Below are positions 25,804-33,528 of a DNA stretch of 64,000 bases, piece by piece. The translations under genes and the position numbers were made by a program. Each line of letters begins with the position of its first letter. Position 1 is the first letter of the stretch. This DNA comes from Tessaracoccus sp. MC1865 (GTDB lineage Bacteria; Actinomycetota; Actinomycetes; Propionibacteriales; Propionibacteriaceae), in contig NZ_CP072596.1 in the NCBI RefSeq assembly GCF_017815535.1, forward strand, positions 2,945,614-3,009,613, read 5' to 3'. The notes beneath the pieces were generated by a model. The model was not told the DNA's origin. It saw only the letters and a list, made by a program, of their open reading frames with translations, and did no database searches.

Positions 25804-26874
25804 TCAGTGCTTGAACACCCGCACCGGACCGACGACCCGCAGGCCCACCCGGGCACCGAGCACCGGAGTCTCGTTCCCGTGCACGCGCGCCCGCACAGAC
25901 AGCGGCCCGCCGGCCCAGCCCTGCACGTCGCCGGCGACATCGAGGTCGACCACCGCGTCGTGGCCGAAGAAGCGCACGGTGGTGACGACGCCGCTGACCG
26001 CTCCCTGCTCGGGGGGCGTGAGCCGGATCTGTTCCGGCCGCAGCAGCACGTCGACGGGTCCGCGCGGCACGAACCCGACCACCGAGAGCATTCCCAGGCC
26101 TGAACGCACCTCCGGGCCGACGCCCTCACCGCGCACCATGACGGCGTCGCCCATGAACGACGCCACCTGGGGGTCGATCGGCTCGCCGTAGACGATGCGG
26201 GGGGCGGCCACCTGGAGCACATGGCCCCCGCGGAGCACCGCCACCTCGTCTGCGAAGGACAGCGCCTCCCCCTGGTCATGGGTGACGAGGATGACCGTGG
26301 CGCCGGCGGCACGGAGGGCGCGCGCGGTCGCTTCCCGCGTCGCGTGCCGCAGGGTGGTGTCGAGGGAGGAGAACGGCTCGTCGAGCAGCACGACGCTGGG
26401 CTGCGGCGCCAGCGCCCTGGCCAACGCGACGCGTTGCTGCTGTCCACCCGAGAGCTGCGCGGGGTAACGGCCGGCGATTTCCGGCGGCAGTTCCACGAGC
26501 TCCAGGAGTTCGGCGACCCTCTCCCGGTTGGCCCGCTCGCGGCCCCGGAGGCCGGCACGGGGCAGGCCGAAGGCGACGTTCCCCGCCACGCTGAGGTGCG
26601 GGAACAGCGCCCCCTCCTGACGGACGTAGCCGACGCCGCGTCGCTCGGGCGCCACCCAGGTGCGCGGGCCGGCGACGACGCGGCCCCCGACGCTGATCTC
26701 CCCCGCCGTCGGCCGGAGGAAGCCGGCGATGGCGCGCAGCAGCGTCGTCTTGCCGGAGCCGGAGTCGCCGAGGATCGCGGTGGTCGCGCCTTCCTTGACG
26801 CGCAGGCTGACCCCGTGGAGGATCTCGCTGGCCCCGTATCCGGCGCGCAGTTCGCGCACGAGCACCTCGCTCAT
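25804..26874 (-). CDS. Ferric iron ABC transporter ATP-binding protein (FbpC type)
   Basis: A 356-residue ABC ATPase with Walker A GDSGSGKTT (about residue 36), Q-loop, signature LSGGQQQR, Walker B VVLLDEP and switch His in VTHDQ. A C-terminal TOBE-like domain (about 250-356) follows, as in FbpC/PotA proteins. The ATG at 26874 overlaps the stop of the permease gene (ATGA), so a much longer in-frame reading upstream is not used. It is the last gene of the iron-regulated operon. Confidence 0.9.
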   Translation of the reverse strand: MSEVLVRELRAGYGASEILHGVSLRVKEGATTAILGDSGSGKTTLLRAIAGFLRPTAGEISVGGRVVAGPRTWVAPERRGVGYVRQEGALFPHLSVAGNVAFGLPRAGLRGRERANRERVAELLELVELPPEIAGRYPAQLSGGQQQRVALARALAPQPSVVLLDEPFSSLDTTLRHATREATARALRAAGATVILVTHDQGEALSFADEVAVLRGGHVLQVAAPRIVYGEPIDPQVASFMGDAVMVRGEGVGPEVRSGLGMLSVVGFVPRGPVDVLLRPEQIRLTPPEQGAVSGVVTTVRFFGHDAVVDLDVAGDVQGWAGGPLSVRARVHGNETPVLGARVGLRVVGPVRVFKH

Positions 26875-28406
26875 TTCGTGGCCCTTCTGTCGTGGGTGAT
26901 CTGGCGCCGGAGCACCACCGTCAGCGGCACCGACAGCACGATCATCATCGCCGCGTACGGCGCGGCGGCCGCGTAGTCGAGTTCGTCGCTGGCCGCCCAG
27001 AACGACAGCGCCAGCGTGTCGGCGCCGGTGGGGGCGAGCAGCAGCGTCGCGGTGAGTTCGGTGGAGATCGCCAGTGCCACCAGCACGAAACCGGCCAACA
27101 CCGACGGCGCCGCCAGGGGCAGCACCACCCGCCGGAACACGCCCGCCCCGCCCTGCCCCAGCGAGCGCGCGGCCTCCGCCAGTTCCGGTGGGGCCGCCGC
27201 CAGCCCCGAGCGGAGGGAGACCATCGCGCGGGGCAGGAAGAGCACCGCGTACGCCACCACCACCAGGGCCACGGTCTGGTAGAGCCCTGGCGCCCAGGTC
27301 ACGGCGAGACCGACGAGCGCCAGCGCCACGACCACGCCGGGCAGCGCGCTGCCGACGAAGGTGGCGCGCTCGAGGAGTGTGGCGACCCAGCCGCCGCCCC
27401 TGCTGAGGAGCAGCGCTCCGGGCAACGCCACCACCACGGCCGTGAGGCCACCCAGGACGGCCAGCCCCAGAGTCGACGCGGTGACGCGGAGGAGGTCGTC
27501 GGCCACGGCCCCGGACTGGCTGGTTCCGGTGAGGAGCCACCGCAGCACCAGCACCACCGGTACCGCCGTGGACAGCGCGGTCAGGAGCGTGAGCCCGGCG
27601 AGCGCCGGCCACGTCCACCTGCCCAGCGGCACGCGTGACGGCGGCCGCATGCTGCCCGCCCCGATCCTGGCGACGCGCCGCGAGCCGCGGCCGACGACCT
27701 CGAGCGTCAGGAGGCCGAGGCAGAGCAGGAGGAGGACGGAGGCCAGGAGCGAGCCCTGGGCGTCGCTGAAGCCGACGGCGTACTGCTGCAGGATCGCCGT
27801 GGTGAAGGTCTGGTAGCGCATCATGGCCAGCACGCCGTATTCGGCGAGGAGGTGGAGGGCCACCAGCAGGGCCCCGCCGCTCAGGGCGGGGCGGAGGCGA
27901 GGGAGGACTGCCCGGCGGAAGGCCGCGAAGGGGCCCAGCCCGAGGGAGCGCGCAGCCTCCTCCTCTCCCTCGTCGAGCGCCCGCAGCAGCGCGGCCACCG
28001 GCAGGAAGACGAACGGGAAGTAGGCCAGCGTGGTGACCAGCGCGGCACCGCCCAGGCCGACGAGGGCCGGCTGCCAGGAGGTCCAGGCGTAGCTGGCCAC
28101 GAAGGCGGGCACGGCGAGGGGCGCCAGCATCAGGGCGCGCCAGACGCCGGCGCCGGGGAGGTCGGTGCGCTCCACCAGCCAGGCCGCCCCGGTGCCGATC
28201 GCGACTGCGAGCGGCAGGGTGATGGCCATGAGAGCGGCCGTGTTGGTCAGCAGCATCCCGATCCGCGGCCGGAAGAGGTAGGCGGCCGCCTCTGACCAGC
28301 CCACCCCGAACCCGCTGGCCACCGTGACGACGATGGGGAGCAGGACGATCGCCGCGACGAGGGCGGCGGCCACCTGGAGCCAGGGGCGGCTAGAGGATGC
28401 CGGCAT
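26871..28406 (-). CDS. Ferric iron ABC transporter permease, fused two-domain (FbpB type)
   Basis: The 511-residue permease has about twelve hydrophobic helices in two homologous halves, each with an EAA loop: EEAARSLGLGPFAAFRRAVLP near residue 150 and EAARSLGQGGAGVFRRVVLP near 410. This is the FbpB/SfuB arrangement. It overlaps the binding-protein gene by 17 bases and the ATPase gene by 4. Confidence 0.92.
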   Translation of the reverse strand: MPASSSRPWLQVAAALVAAIVLLPIVVTVASGFGVGWSEAAAYLFRPRIGMLLTNTAALMAITLPLAVAIGTGAAWLVERTDLPGAGVWRALMLAPLAVPAFVASYAWTSWQPALVGLGGAALVTTLAYFPFVFLPVAALLRALDEGEEEAARSLGLGPFAAFRRAVLPRLRPALSGGALLVALHLLAEYGVLAMMRYQTFTTAILQQYAVGFSDAQGSLLASVLLLLCLGLLTLEVVGRGSRRVARIGAGSMRPPSRVPLGRWTWPALAGLTLLTALSTAVPVVLVLRWLLTGTSQSGAVADDLLRVTASTLGLAVLGGLTAVVVALPGALLLSRGGGWVATLLERATFVGSALPGVVVALALVGLAVTWAPGLYQTVALVVVAYAVLFLPRAMVSLRSGLAAAPPELAEAARSLGQGGAGVFRRVVLPLAAPSVLAGFVLVALAISTELTATLLLAPTGADTLALSFWAASDELDYAAAAPYAAMMIVLSVPLTVVLRRQITHDRRATK

Positions 28407-29427
28407 CAGTCATCAGCTTGGTGACCTCATCCGAGTTCAGCGTGAACGGGTCCACCGGCGGATTGTCCAGGCTCTCCAGCGGCGGGAGCGCGGGGTCCGA
28501 GGCGACGCCCACGCCCACCGCGTACTCCATCGACTTGGAGTCGACGAGCACTTTCTGTCCCTCGGGCGAGGTGATGTAGGCCAGGAACTGTTGGGCCTGC
28601 TCGGCCTTGTCGCTGCTGGCGAGCACGCCGCCGGCCGACAGGGAGACGAAGGCGCCCGGGTCCTGGTTGCCGAAGTAGTGCAGCTGGGTGTTGCCCGAGC
28701 CCTCCTTGTTGCCGGCCTGGTCGCGGTACCAGTAGTAGTGGTACATGACGCCCACCGGCACCTCGCCCGCGTTGACGGCCTTCATCGTGGCGATGTTGTT
28801 CTGGTAGGCGTTGGCACCCCTCTGCAGGGCGACGAGCCAGGCGGCGGTCTCCTCCTCGCCGCGGTCGGCGAGCATGCCCGCGACGATGGCCTGGAAGTCG
28901 GCCCCGCCGGGGGCGCAGCCCCAGCGGCCGTCCCAGGCGGGATCCGCCAGGTCCATCATCGATTTCGGCAGTTCCGCCTCGCTGATCTCGGAGGTGTTCC
29001 AGCACAGCACCGTCGAGCGGGCGGCGATCGCGATCCAGTCGGTGCTGGACGGCGCCATGGCGCTCGGCACCTGCTCCAGCGTGGTGGCGACGACGGGCGC
29101 GAGGAGACCGGCGCGCTGCACCACCGTCATGGCCGGGGAGTTCTCCGTGAGGAACACGTCGGCGGGGCTGCGGTCCCCCTCCTGCACGATCTGGTGGCCC
29201 ATGGACGAATCGGAGCCTCGACGCACCTGCGTCTTCACCCCGGTGGCCGCCGTGAAGGCCTCGGCCCACGCGGCCGTCACGTTCTCGTGCTGCGAGGAGT
29301 AGATGAGGAGCGCCTCGGGGTCCGCGACGAACTCCTCACCGCCGTCGTCGCGGCTGCACGCTGCAACTGCGATCGGCGTGAGGGCGAACGCGGTGAGGAG
29401 GAGGCGTCGGCTGAGATGGGGGGTCAC
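28390..29427 (-). CDS. Ferric iron-binding lipoprotein (FbpA type)
   Basis: The GTG at 29427 (VTPHLSRRLLLTAFALTPI, 345 residues) has AGAGGA eight bases upstream and overlaps the stop of the synthetase gene (GTGA). A lipobox AVAAC follows the hydrophobic signal. The protein has the paired tyrosines that bind ferric iron in FbpA proteins, here in VMYHYYWYRD near residue 225, and the opening IYSSQHENV of family 1 iron-binding proteins. It binds Fe(III) on the outer face of the membrane and delivers it to the fused permease. An extended frame to 30846 is spurious. Confidence 0.92.
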   Translation of the reverse strand: MTPHLSRRLLLTAFALTPIAVAACSRDDGGEEFVADPEALLIYSSQHENVTAAWAEAFTAATGVKTQVRRGSDSSMGHQIVQEGDRSPADVFLTENSPAMTVVQRAGLLAPVVATTLEQVPSAMAPSSTDWIAIAARSTVLCWNTSEISEAELPKSMMDLADPAWDGRWGCAPGGADFQAIVAGMLADRGEEETAAWLVALQRGANAYQNNIATMKAVNAGEVPVGVMYHYYWYRDQAGNKEGSGNTQLHYFGNQDPGAFVSLSAGGVLASSDKAEQAQQFLAYITSPEGQKVLVDSKSMEYAVGVGVASDPALPPLESLDNPPVDPFTLNSDEVTKLMTDAGIL

Positions 29428-32036
29428 GGGGTGGTCCTCTCGGGGGTGGGGGAAGTACTGCGGAGGGGGACGAGGAGGTCTTGGAGGCGGGCGATGGGCG
29501 TGGCGGTGACGCGCCAGAGCAGCACGCCCACGACGAGGGCGGCGACGGTGCGCACCAACCCGTGGTCCGTGAGGGTCCGCGACACCAACGTCAGGACGTG
29601 GAACTGGATGAGGTAGATGTGCAGGCTGGCGGCGGCCAGCACCGTGACGACGGGGACGACCAGCCGCGGCAGCGGGACGCTGCGCACCAGCGCCAGGGCG
29701 ATGATGCCGCCCGCGATCACCAGGTTGCGCGCGGTGTCGTCCGGGAAGTAGCCGAGGGTGCCCAGCAGCGCCATCGCCAGCGTCAGTTCCGTGCGACGGC
29801 GGGTGCGGGCGACGGCCAGCGCCATCCCGGCGGCGAACAGCCAGAAGACGGTGGGCAGCACGCCACGCATCGGGCCGTCGTGCTCGAAGCTGAGGATGAT
29901 GAAGCGCGCCACCAGCCCGACGAGGAGCAGCCCCATCGCCACCCGCCACGGGTCGTCGGTCCAGCGCCGGGCGATGGCCGGCCACGACAGCAGTGCGGTC
30001 ACCACCAGAACCGCCAACACCAGGACGTCGACGAACCACAACTCGTTGCGGCCGCCGGTGGAGATGTTGCCGGTGGCCCAGTTCACCAGGAAGACGTTGC
30101 CCCAGCCGTAGCGGCCGTAGGCCATGCCGATGAGGGCGGTGACGACGGTGGGCACTGCCACGCCGATGACCAGCCTGGCGCCGGCGCGCCAGCGGGCGAC
30201 GGCCCCGGCTGCCGAGAGGCCGAACATGGCCGTGCTGTAACCGGCGACGGCCATGAGGGTGTGGGCGCCACCGAGGACACGGAACAGCTCGGCGTGCGAG
30301 CCGCAGATGATGATGGCCGCCACGGCCCTGAGGACCACCGACATCTCGACGCGCTGCCAGCGACGGTCCGGCGCGGGCCGGACGTCGTCCGGGGCGGCGG
30401 AGTCGACGAGGCTGCGCGCGGGGCGGTGGTGCCAGTCCGCGGGCAGGTCGCCGAGCAGCGAACTGAGCCGGGCAGAGGCCTGCACGTGGGTGAGGGAGTC
30501 GCCCCCCAGGGCGACGAAGGACCGGTCCAGGTCGACGTCGGGCAGGCTCAGCACATCGCGCAGCACCCCGGCGACACGGACGGCGACACCGGGGGCGTCG
30601 ATCCGCTGCCGCGAATCTGCGCACTCCTCCGGGTCTGTAGCCCGGACGAGGGCGTCGCAGCCGGCGCGGTCCACCTTGCCGTTGGTCAGGCGGGCCAGCG
30701 GGAGGACGCCCACCCGGATGTGGCCCACCCCGACGCCGGCGGCGTGGCCGGCGAGGCGACGGACCCGGCTGGCCGTGTCGCCCGCGACCTCCCCGGGCAC
30801 GGGTTCGACGGCGACACGCAGGCCGGTGTCGTCCCCGGTGACGCACACCACCAGGCCCTCGTGCTCGAGGGTGGTCTCGACGCGGGCCAGGTCGATGCGC
30901 AGCCCCAGCACCTTCACGAACCCGGAGCGCCGCCCGACGATGCGCAGCAGGCCGCCGTCGAGCACGCCGAGGTCGCCCGTCCGCAGCTCGGTGACCATGC
31001 GGCCGAGGGCGAGGTCGTCGGGGTGTTGCGCGTAGCCGAGCATCACGCCGGGGCCGGTCACGACGATCTCGCCGCTGGTGCCGTCGGATTCACGCACCGC
31101 ACGGTCCAGCCGCACCTCGGTGCCGGGGACAGGGGTGCCCACGGTGCCCGGCGACGACAACGTGGCGTCCGGCGACTGGATGGCGATGCGCGCGGTGGCC
31201 TCGCTCTGGCCGTACATGACGGCGACCCCCCATCCGTGGCGCGCGCCCAGCTGGGCGGTGCGTCGCACCCGGTCCTCCCCCATGCGGCCGCCGGCCTGCG
31301 TGATGAGCCGGAGCGACGGGTGCGGGCGATCGAGGACCCCCGTCGTCTCCATGAGTTCCACCATGTGGGGGACGACGGCCAGCGTCGAGACGCCCGCGTC
31401 GACGGCGGTCCAGAAGTCGTCGTCGAGCACGGAGCCGCACGTCAGGGCGACCGACGCCCCGACAGCGAGGTGGCTGTGCAGGACGGACAACCCGAAGCAG
31501 TAGTGCAGCGGGAGGCTCGTCGCACCGCGATCGTGCGCCGTGAGGCCGAGCGCCGCCGCGATGGCGTGGGCGTTGGAGGTGAGGTTGGCATGCGACAGCC
31601 GCACGAGCTTGGGGGAACCGGTGCTGCCGGACGTGCTCAGCAGCAGCGCGAGATCCGGGTGGAGGAGGTGTCGCGGCTCCGGATCCTCGTGGAGGAAGTC
31701 GATGTCACCGTCGACCAGCTGCAGGTCGGCCGGCCAGGCCCGGCGCACGGCCTCTGCGCCGTGGCCCTCGGGCAGGAGCAGCACGACATGGTCGGCCTCG
31801 AGCAGGGCCAGGTAGCCGACGATGTCGTCGACGGTGGGGCGCAACTGGACGTGAGCGAGACGTCGGTCGCCCGTGCGGAGGCGGGCCGAAAGTTCGTCCA
31901 CCCGCCGACGCAGCGTGGCGTGGTCGACGACTTCCCCGTCCCCGGCGATGAGCGCCGGCGCCGCGCCGGCGACGCGCTGGGACAGAGGGAGCGGACTCAG
32001 GGCCCGACCCTTGGTCAGCGTCCACGCTTCTTGCAC
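29424..32036 (-). CDS. Adenylation / carrier / membrane acyltransferase fusion
   Basis: An 870-residue protein with three parts. Residues 1-460 are an ANL adenylating enzyme: LLSTSGSTGSPKLVRLSH (A3), YGQSEATARIA (A5), RTGDLGVL (A7) and LTNGKVDR (A10, with its Lys). Residues about 485-560 are a carrier domain with FVALGGDSLTHVQ, whose Ser takes the phosphopantetheine arm. Residues about 580-860 are an acyltransferase 3-like membrane domain with some ten helices, with Arg and His in RAVAAIIICGSHAEL and a late SLHIYLIQFH. The logic is that of DltA-DltC-DltB: activate an acid, load it on a carrier, transfer it at the membrane. Substrate and acceptor are unknown. GTG start, apparently leaderless, under two iron boxes. 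Confidence 0.85.
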   Translation of the reverse strand: MQEAWTLTKGRALSPLPLSQRVAGAAPALIAGDGEVVDHATLRRRVDELSARLRTGDRRLAHVQLRPTVDDIVGYLALLEADHVVLLLPEGHGAEAVRRAWPADLQLVDGDIDFLHEDPEPRHLLHPDLALLLSTSGSTGSPKLVRLSHANLTSNAHAIAAALGLTAHDRGATSLPLHYCFGLSVLHSHLAVGASVALTCGSVLDDDFWTAVDAGVSTLAVVPHMVELMETTGVLDRPHPSLRLITQAGGRMGEDRVRRTAQLGARHGWGVAVMYGQSEATARIAIQSPDATLSSPGTVGTPVPGTEVRLDRAVRESDGTSGEIVVTGPGVMLGYAQHPDDLALGRMVTELRTGDLGVLDGGLLRIVGRRSGFVKVLGLRIDLARVETTLEHEGLVVCVTGDDTGLRVAVEPVPGEVAGDTASRVRRLAGHAAGVGVGHIRVGVLPLARLTNGKVDRAGCDALVRATDPEECADSRQRIDAPGVAVRVAGVLRDVLSLPDVDLDRSFVALGGDSLTHVQASARLSSLLGDLPADWHHRPARSLVDSAAPDDVRPAPDRRWQRVEMSVVLRAVAAIIICGSHAELFRVLGGAHTLMAVAGYSTAMFGLSAAGAVARWRAGARLVIGVAVPTVVTALIGMAYGRYGWGNVFLVNWATGNISTGGRNELWFVDVLVLAVLVVTALLSWPAIARRWTDDPWRVAMGLLLVGLVARFIILSFEHDGPMRGVLPTVFWLFAAGMALAVARTRRRTELTLAMALLGTLGYFPDDTARNLVIAGGIIALALVRSVPLPRLVVPVVTVLAAASLHIYLIQFHVLTLVSRTLTDHGLVRTVAALVVGVLLWRVTATPIARLQDLLVPLRSTSPTPERTTP

Positions 32037-32054
32037 CGGGTTAGGGTAACCTCA
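32036..32054. promoter_or_regulatory. Iron box 1 in the synthetase/PPTase divergent promoter
   Basis: CCGGGTTAGGGTAACCTCA matches TTAGGTTAGGCTAACCTAA at 14 of 19 positions, including the uninterrupted GGTTAGG and TAACCT. It covers the putative -10 TACCCT (minus strand, 32048-32043) and the start codon of the synthetase gene. Confidence 0.7.
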
Positions 32055-32072
32055 CAAAATAGATTTATACAA
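32043..32072 (-). promoter_or_regulatory. Putative promoter of the synthetase-Fbp operon
   Basis: Minus-strand TTGTAT (32072-32067), an 18-base spacer, then TACCCT (32048-32043). The GTG start codon follows six bases after the -10, so the mRNA would be leaderless. The two iron boxes cover the -10 and the -35 respectively. Confidence 0.45.
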
Positions 32073-32077
32073 CCTAA
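32059..32077. promoter_or_regulatory. Iron box 2 in the synthetase/PPTase divergent promoter
   Basis: ATAGATTTATACAACCTAA matches the DtxR consensus at 12 of 19 positions, with an intact right half-site AACCTAA and a degenerate left half. It begins 23 bases from the start of box 1, just over two helical turns, and overlaps the synthetase -35. The whole 50-base gap is AT-rich compared with its surroundings. Confidence 0.5.
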
Positions 32078-32088
32078 GGGTAACTAAA

Positions 32089-32622
32089 TTGATCACGGTG
32101 GCGGTCGACGTGTGGTGGGCAGATCTGCGCTCCGCCGACGTGGAACGCGCGGCAGAGTTGCCGGCGGCGGAGCGGGCACGGTTGGAGGAGCTCGACGCGT
32201 CGGCGGATCGCGGGCGCCGCCTGCTGGGCGCGTTGCTGCTTCAGGAAGCGCTGCGGACCGCGCGCGGCCTACCGCAGGGAGCCGCCGTCGAGCTCGACAG
32301 GACGTGCGAGACGTGCGGCGGTCCCCACGGCCGGCCGAGACCGTCCGACGGCCTGGGCCCCTACGTCTCGGTCAGCCACTCTGGGCTCCTCGTCGCGGTC
32401 GCCGCCAGCTACCAGGCGGCTGTCGGCGTCGACGTGCAGCGCGCATCGGCTGCCGGGAGGACGTGGGACTGGGTGGTGGCTGAGGCGCGGTTCAAGGCGG
32501 GCCTCCCCGAAGGCGCCGGCAGCGTGCTCCAGCTCGATCCCCCACTGACCGGATACACGGCCGCCCTGACGGTCGCGGCGGACGACGCTCGTGTCACCTT
32601 CAGGGGGCCGAGTCCGGGGTAG
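32089..32622 (+). CDS. Sfp-type 4'-phosphopantetheinyl transferase, divergent
   Basis: A 177-residue protein. It has PYVSVSHSGLLVAVA and AAVGVDVQR, the core motifs of Sfp-type PPTases that load coenzyme A's phosphopantetheine onto carrier proteins; the metal-binding Asp is in GVDVQ. The usual WxxKEAxxK region is degenerate: WDWVVAEARFKAG keeps an E-A-x-x-K arrangement but lacks the first Lys. It is shorter than a typical 220-residue Sfp. The TTG start has AAGGG eight bases upstream; a GTG at 32098 is the alternative. It is divergent from the carrier-protein fusion and shares its iron boxes, so that carrier is the likely substrate. Confidence 0.8.
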   Translation: MITVAVDVWWADLRSADVERAAELPAAERARLEELDASADRGRRLLGALLLQEALRTARGLPQGAAVELDRTCETCGGPHGRPRPSDGLGPYVSVSHSGLLVAVAASYQAAVGVDVQRASAAGRTWDWVVAEARFKAGLPEGAGSVLQLDPPLTGYTAALTVAADDARVTFRGPSPG

Positions 32623-32623
32623 T

Positions 32624-32705
32624 CGTGAGCAATTGGATGGGGTCACGGTGACGACACGCCGACAAACGTCGTTATTCAACCCGTGACCCCATCCAATTGC
32701 TCACG
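32624..32705. repeat. Perfect 25-bp inverted repeat, probable bidirectional terminator or mobile palindrome
   Basis: The arms at 32624-32648 and 32681-32705 are exact reverse complements (CGTGAGCAATTGGATGGGGT and five more bases), separated by a 32-base loop that itself holds a small hairpin (ACGAC...GTCGT). It fills the space between the convergent PPTase and LmeA-like genes. There is no T-tract, so it is not a canonical intrinsic terminator. Confidence 0.8.
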
Positions 32706-32721
32706 GAACACGGCGGCCGGC

Positions 32722-33528
32722 TCACTGGACGAGCCGGACGTTGTCCCCGGTGAGGTTGGCGCGGAAGCCGCCGTCGACCACCTGCACGCTCCGCAGGACC
32801 ACCCCGTCGGGCAGGCCCTCGATGGCGTACTCGAACGTGATCAACTCCCGCACCACGTCTCCCAACAGGTCGGAGACGAAGCGTGGTGCGCCGACGTCGA
32901 TGGAGGTCGGCACCATCACGAGCTTGCCGCCAACGACCTCCACGGTGCCGGTGGCCCCGACGGGGAGGCTTCGCCCTAGGGCTTCCATCATGGTGTCGAC
33001 GCGCGCCTCACCCCCACCGGCTGCGCTCAGCGTGGTGTTCGGGTTGATCTGCGCGGCCACGACATGGAACGGGACCGTTGCCGTCAGGTCGAGGTGCCGC
33101 GCGACGAGCCCGTCCGGCCCGGAGATGACGTCGGTGCCGGTGCCGACGACGTCCTGGAGCGGTGTGCCCGCGGCGAAGACCGAACCGGCGTTCAGGGAGA
33201 TGTCACCGAGCCACACCTCGTTCTCCTCGAGGTCCGCGGGCGGGGTGGCCTCGGGTACTGGTCCGGCCGCCGTCGACGTGTCGTCGCTCGGCGGGGCGCC
33301 GGTGGGGTCGACCGGTTGCGTCACCGACAACCAGAACAACACGAGTGCGAGCAGCACGATGCCGAGCATGGCGAGGGCGCCGATGACCCAGTCGAGCACG
33401 CGTGATCGGAGCCGTCGCCGCGGTGCGGGAACCAGGTGGCTCCCTGCCCCGAACGGCTCATCCGCACCAGCGCCGGGCGAGTAGGCGTGGCTGCCGTGCG
33501 ACTGTGGCGGCCCGTCAGGAAACTGCAC
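32722..33528 (-). CDS. LmeA-like (DUF2993) phospholipid-binding protein
   Basis: The 268-residue protein has a basic cytoplasmic N-terminus, one membrane anchor at about residues 45-72 (VIGALAMLGIVLLALVLFWL), a Pro/Thr/Asp-rich linker and a lipid-binding-like domain (about 105-268) matching DUF2993, to which the mycobacterial LmeA belongs. It lies immediately downstream of an MMPL-type exporter gene and overlaps it by 14 bases, so both likely act on envelope lipids or glycolipids. Confidence 0.8.
   Translation of the reverse strand: MQFPDGPPQSHGSHAYSPGAGADEPFGAGSHLVPAPRRRLRSRVLDWVIGALAMLGIVLLALVLFWLSVTQPVDPTGAPPSDDTSTAAGPVPEATPPADLEENEVWLGDISLNAGSVFAAGTPLQDVVGTGTDVISGPDGLVARHLDLTATVPFHVVAAQINPNTTLSAAGGGEARVDTMMEALGRSLPVGATGTVEVVGGKLVMVPTSIDVGAPRFVSDLLGDVVRELITFEYAIEGLPDGVVLRSVQVVDGGFRANLTGDNVRLVQ

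Noticed and set aside
29481-32087. An 868-codon open frame antisense to the synthetase fusion
   Set aside because: The translation is repetitive His/Gly/Gln-rich sequence without motifs, whereas the opposite strand carries well-ordered adenylation and carrier motifs.
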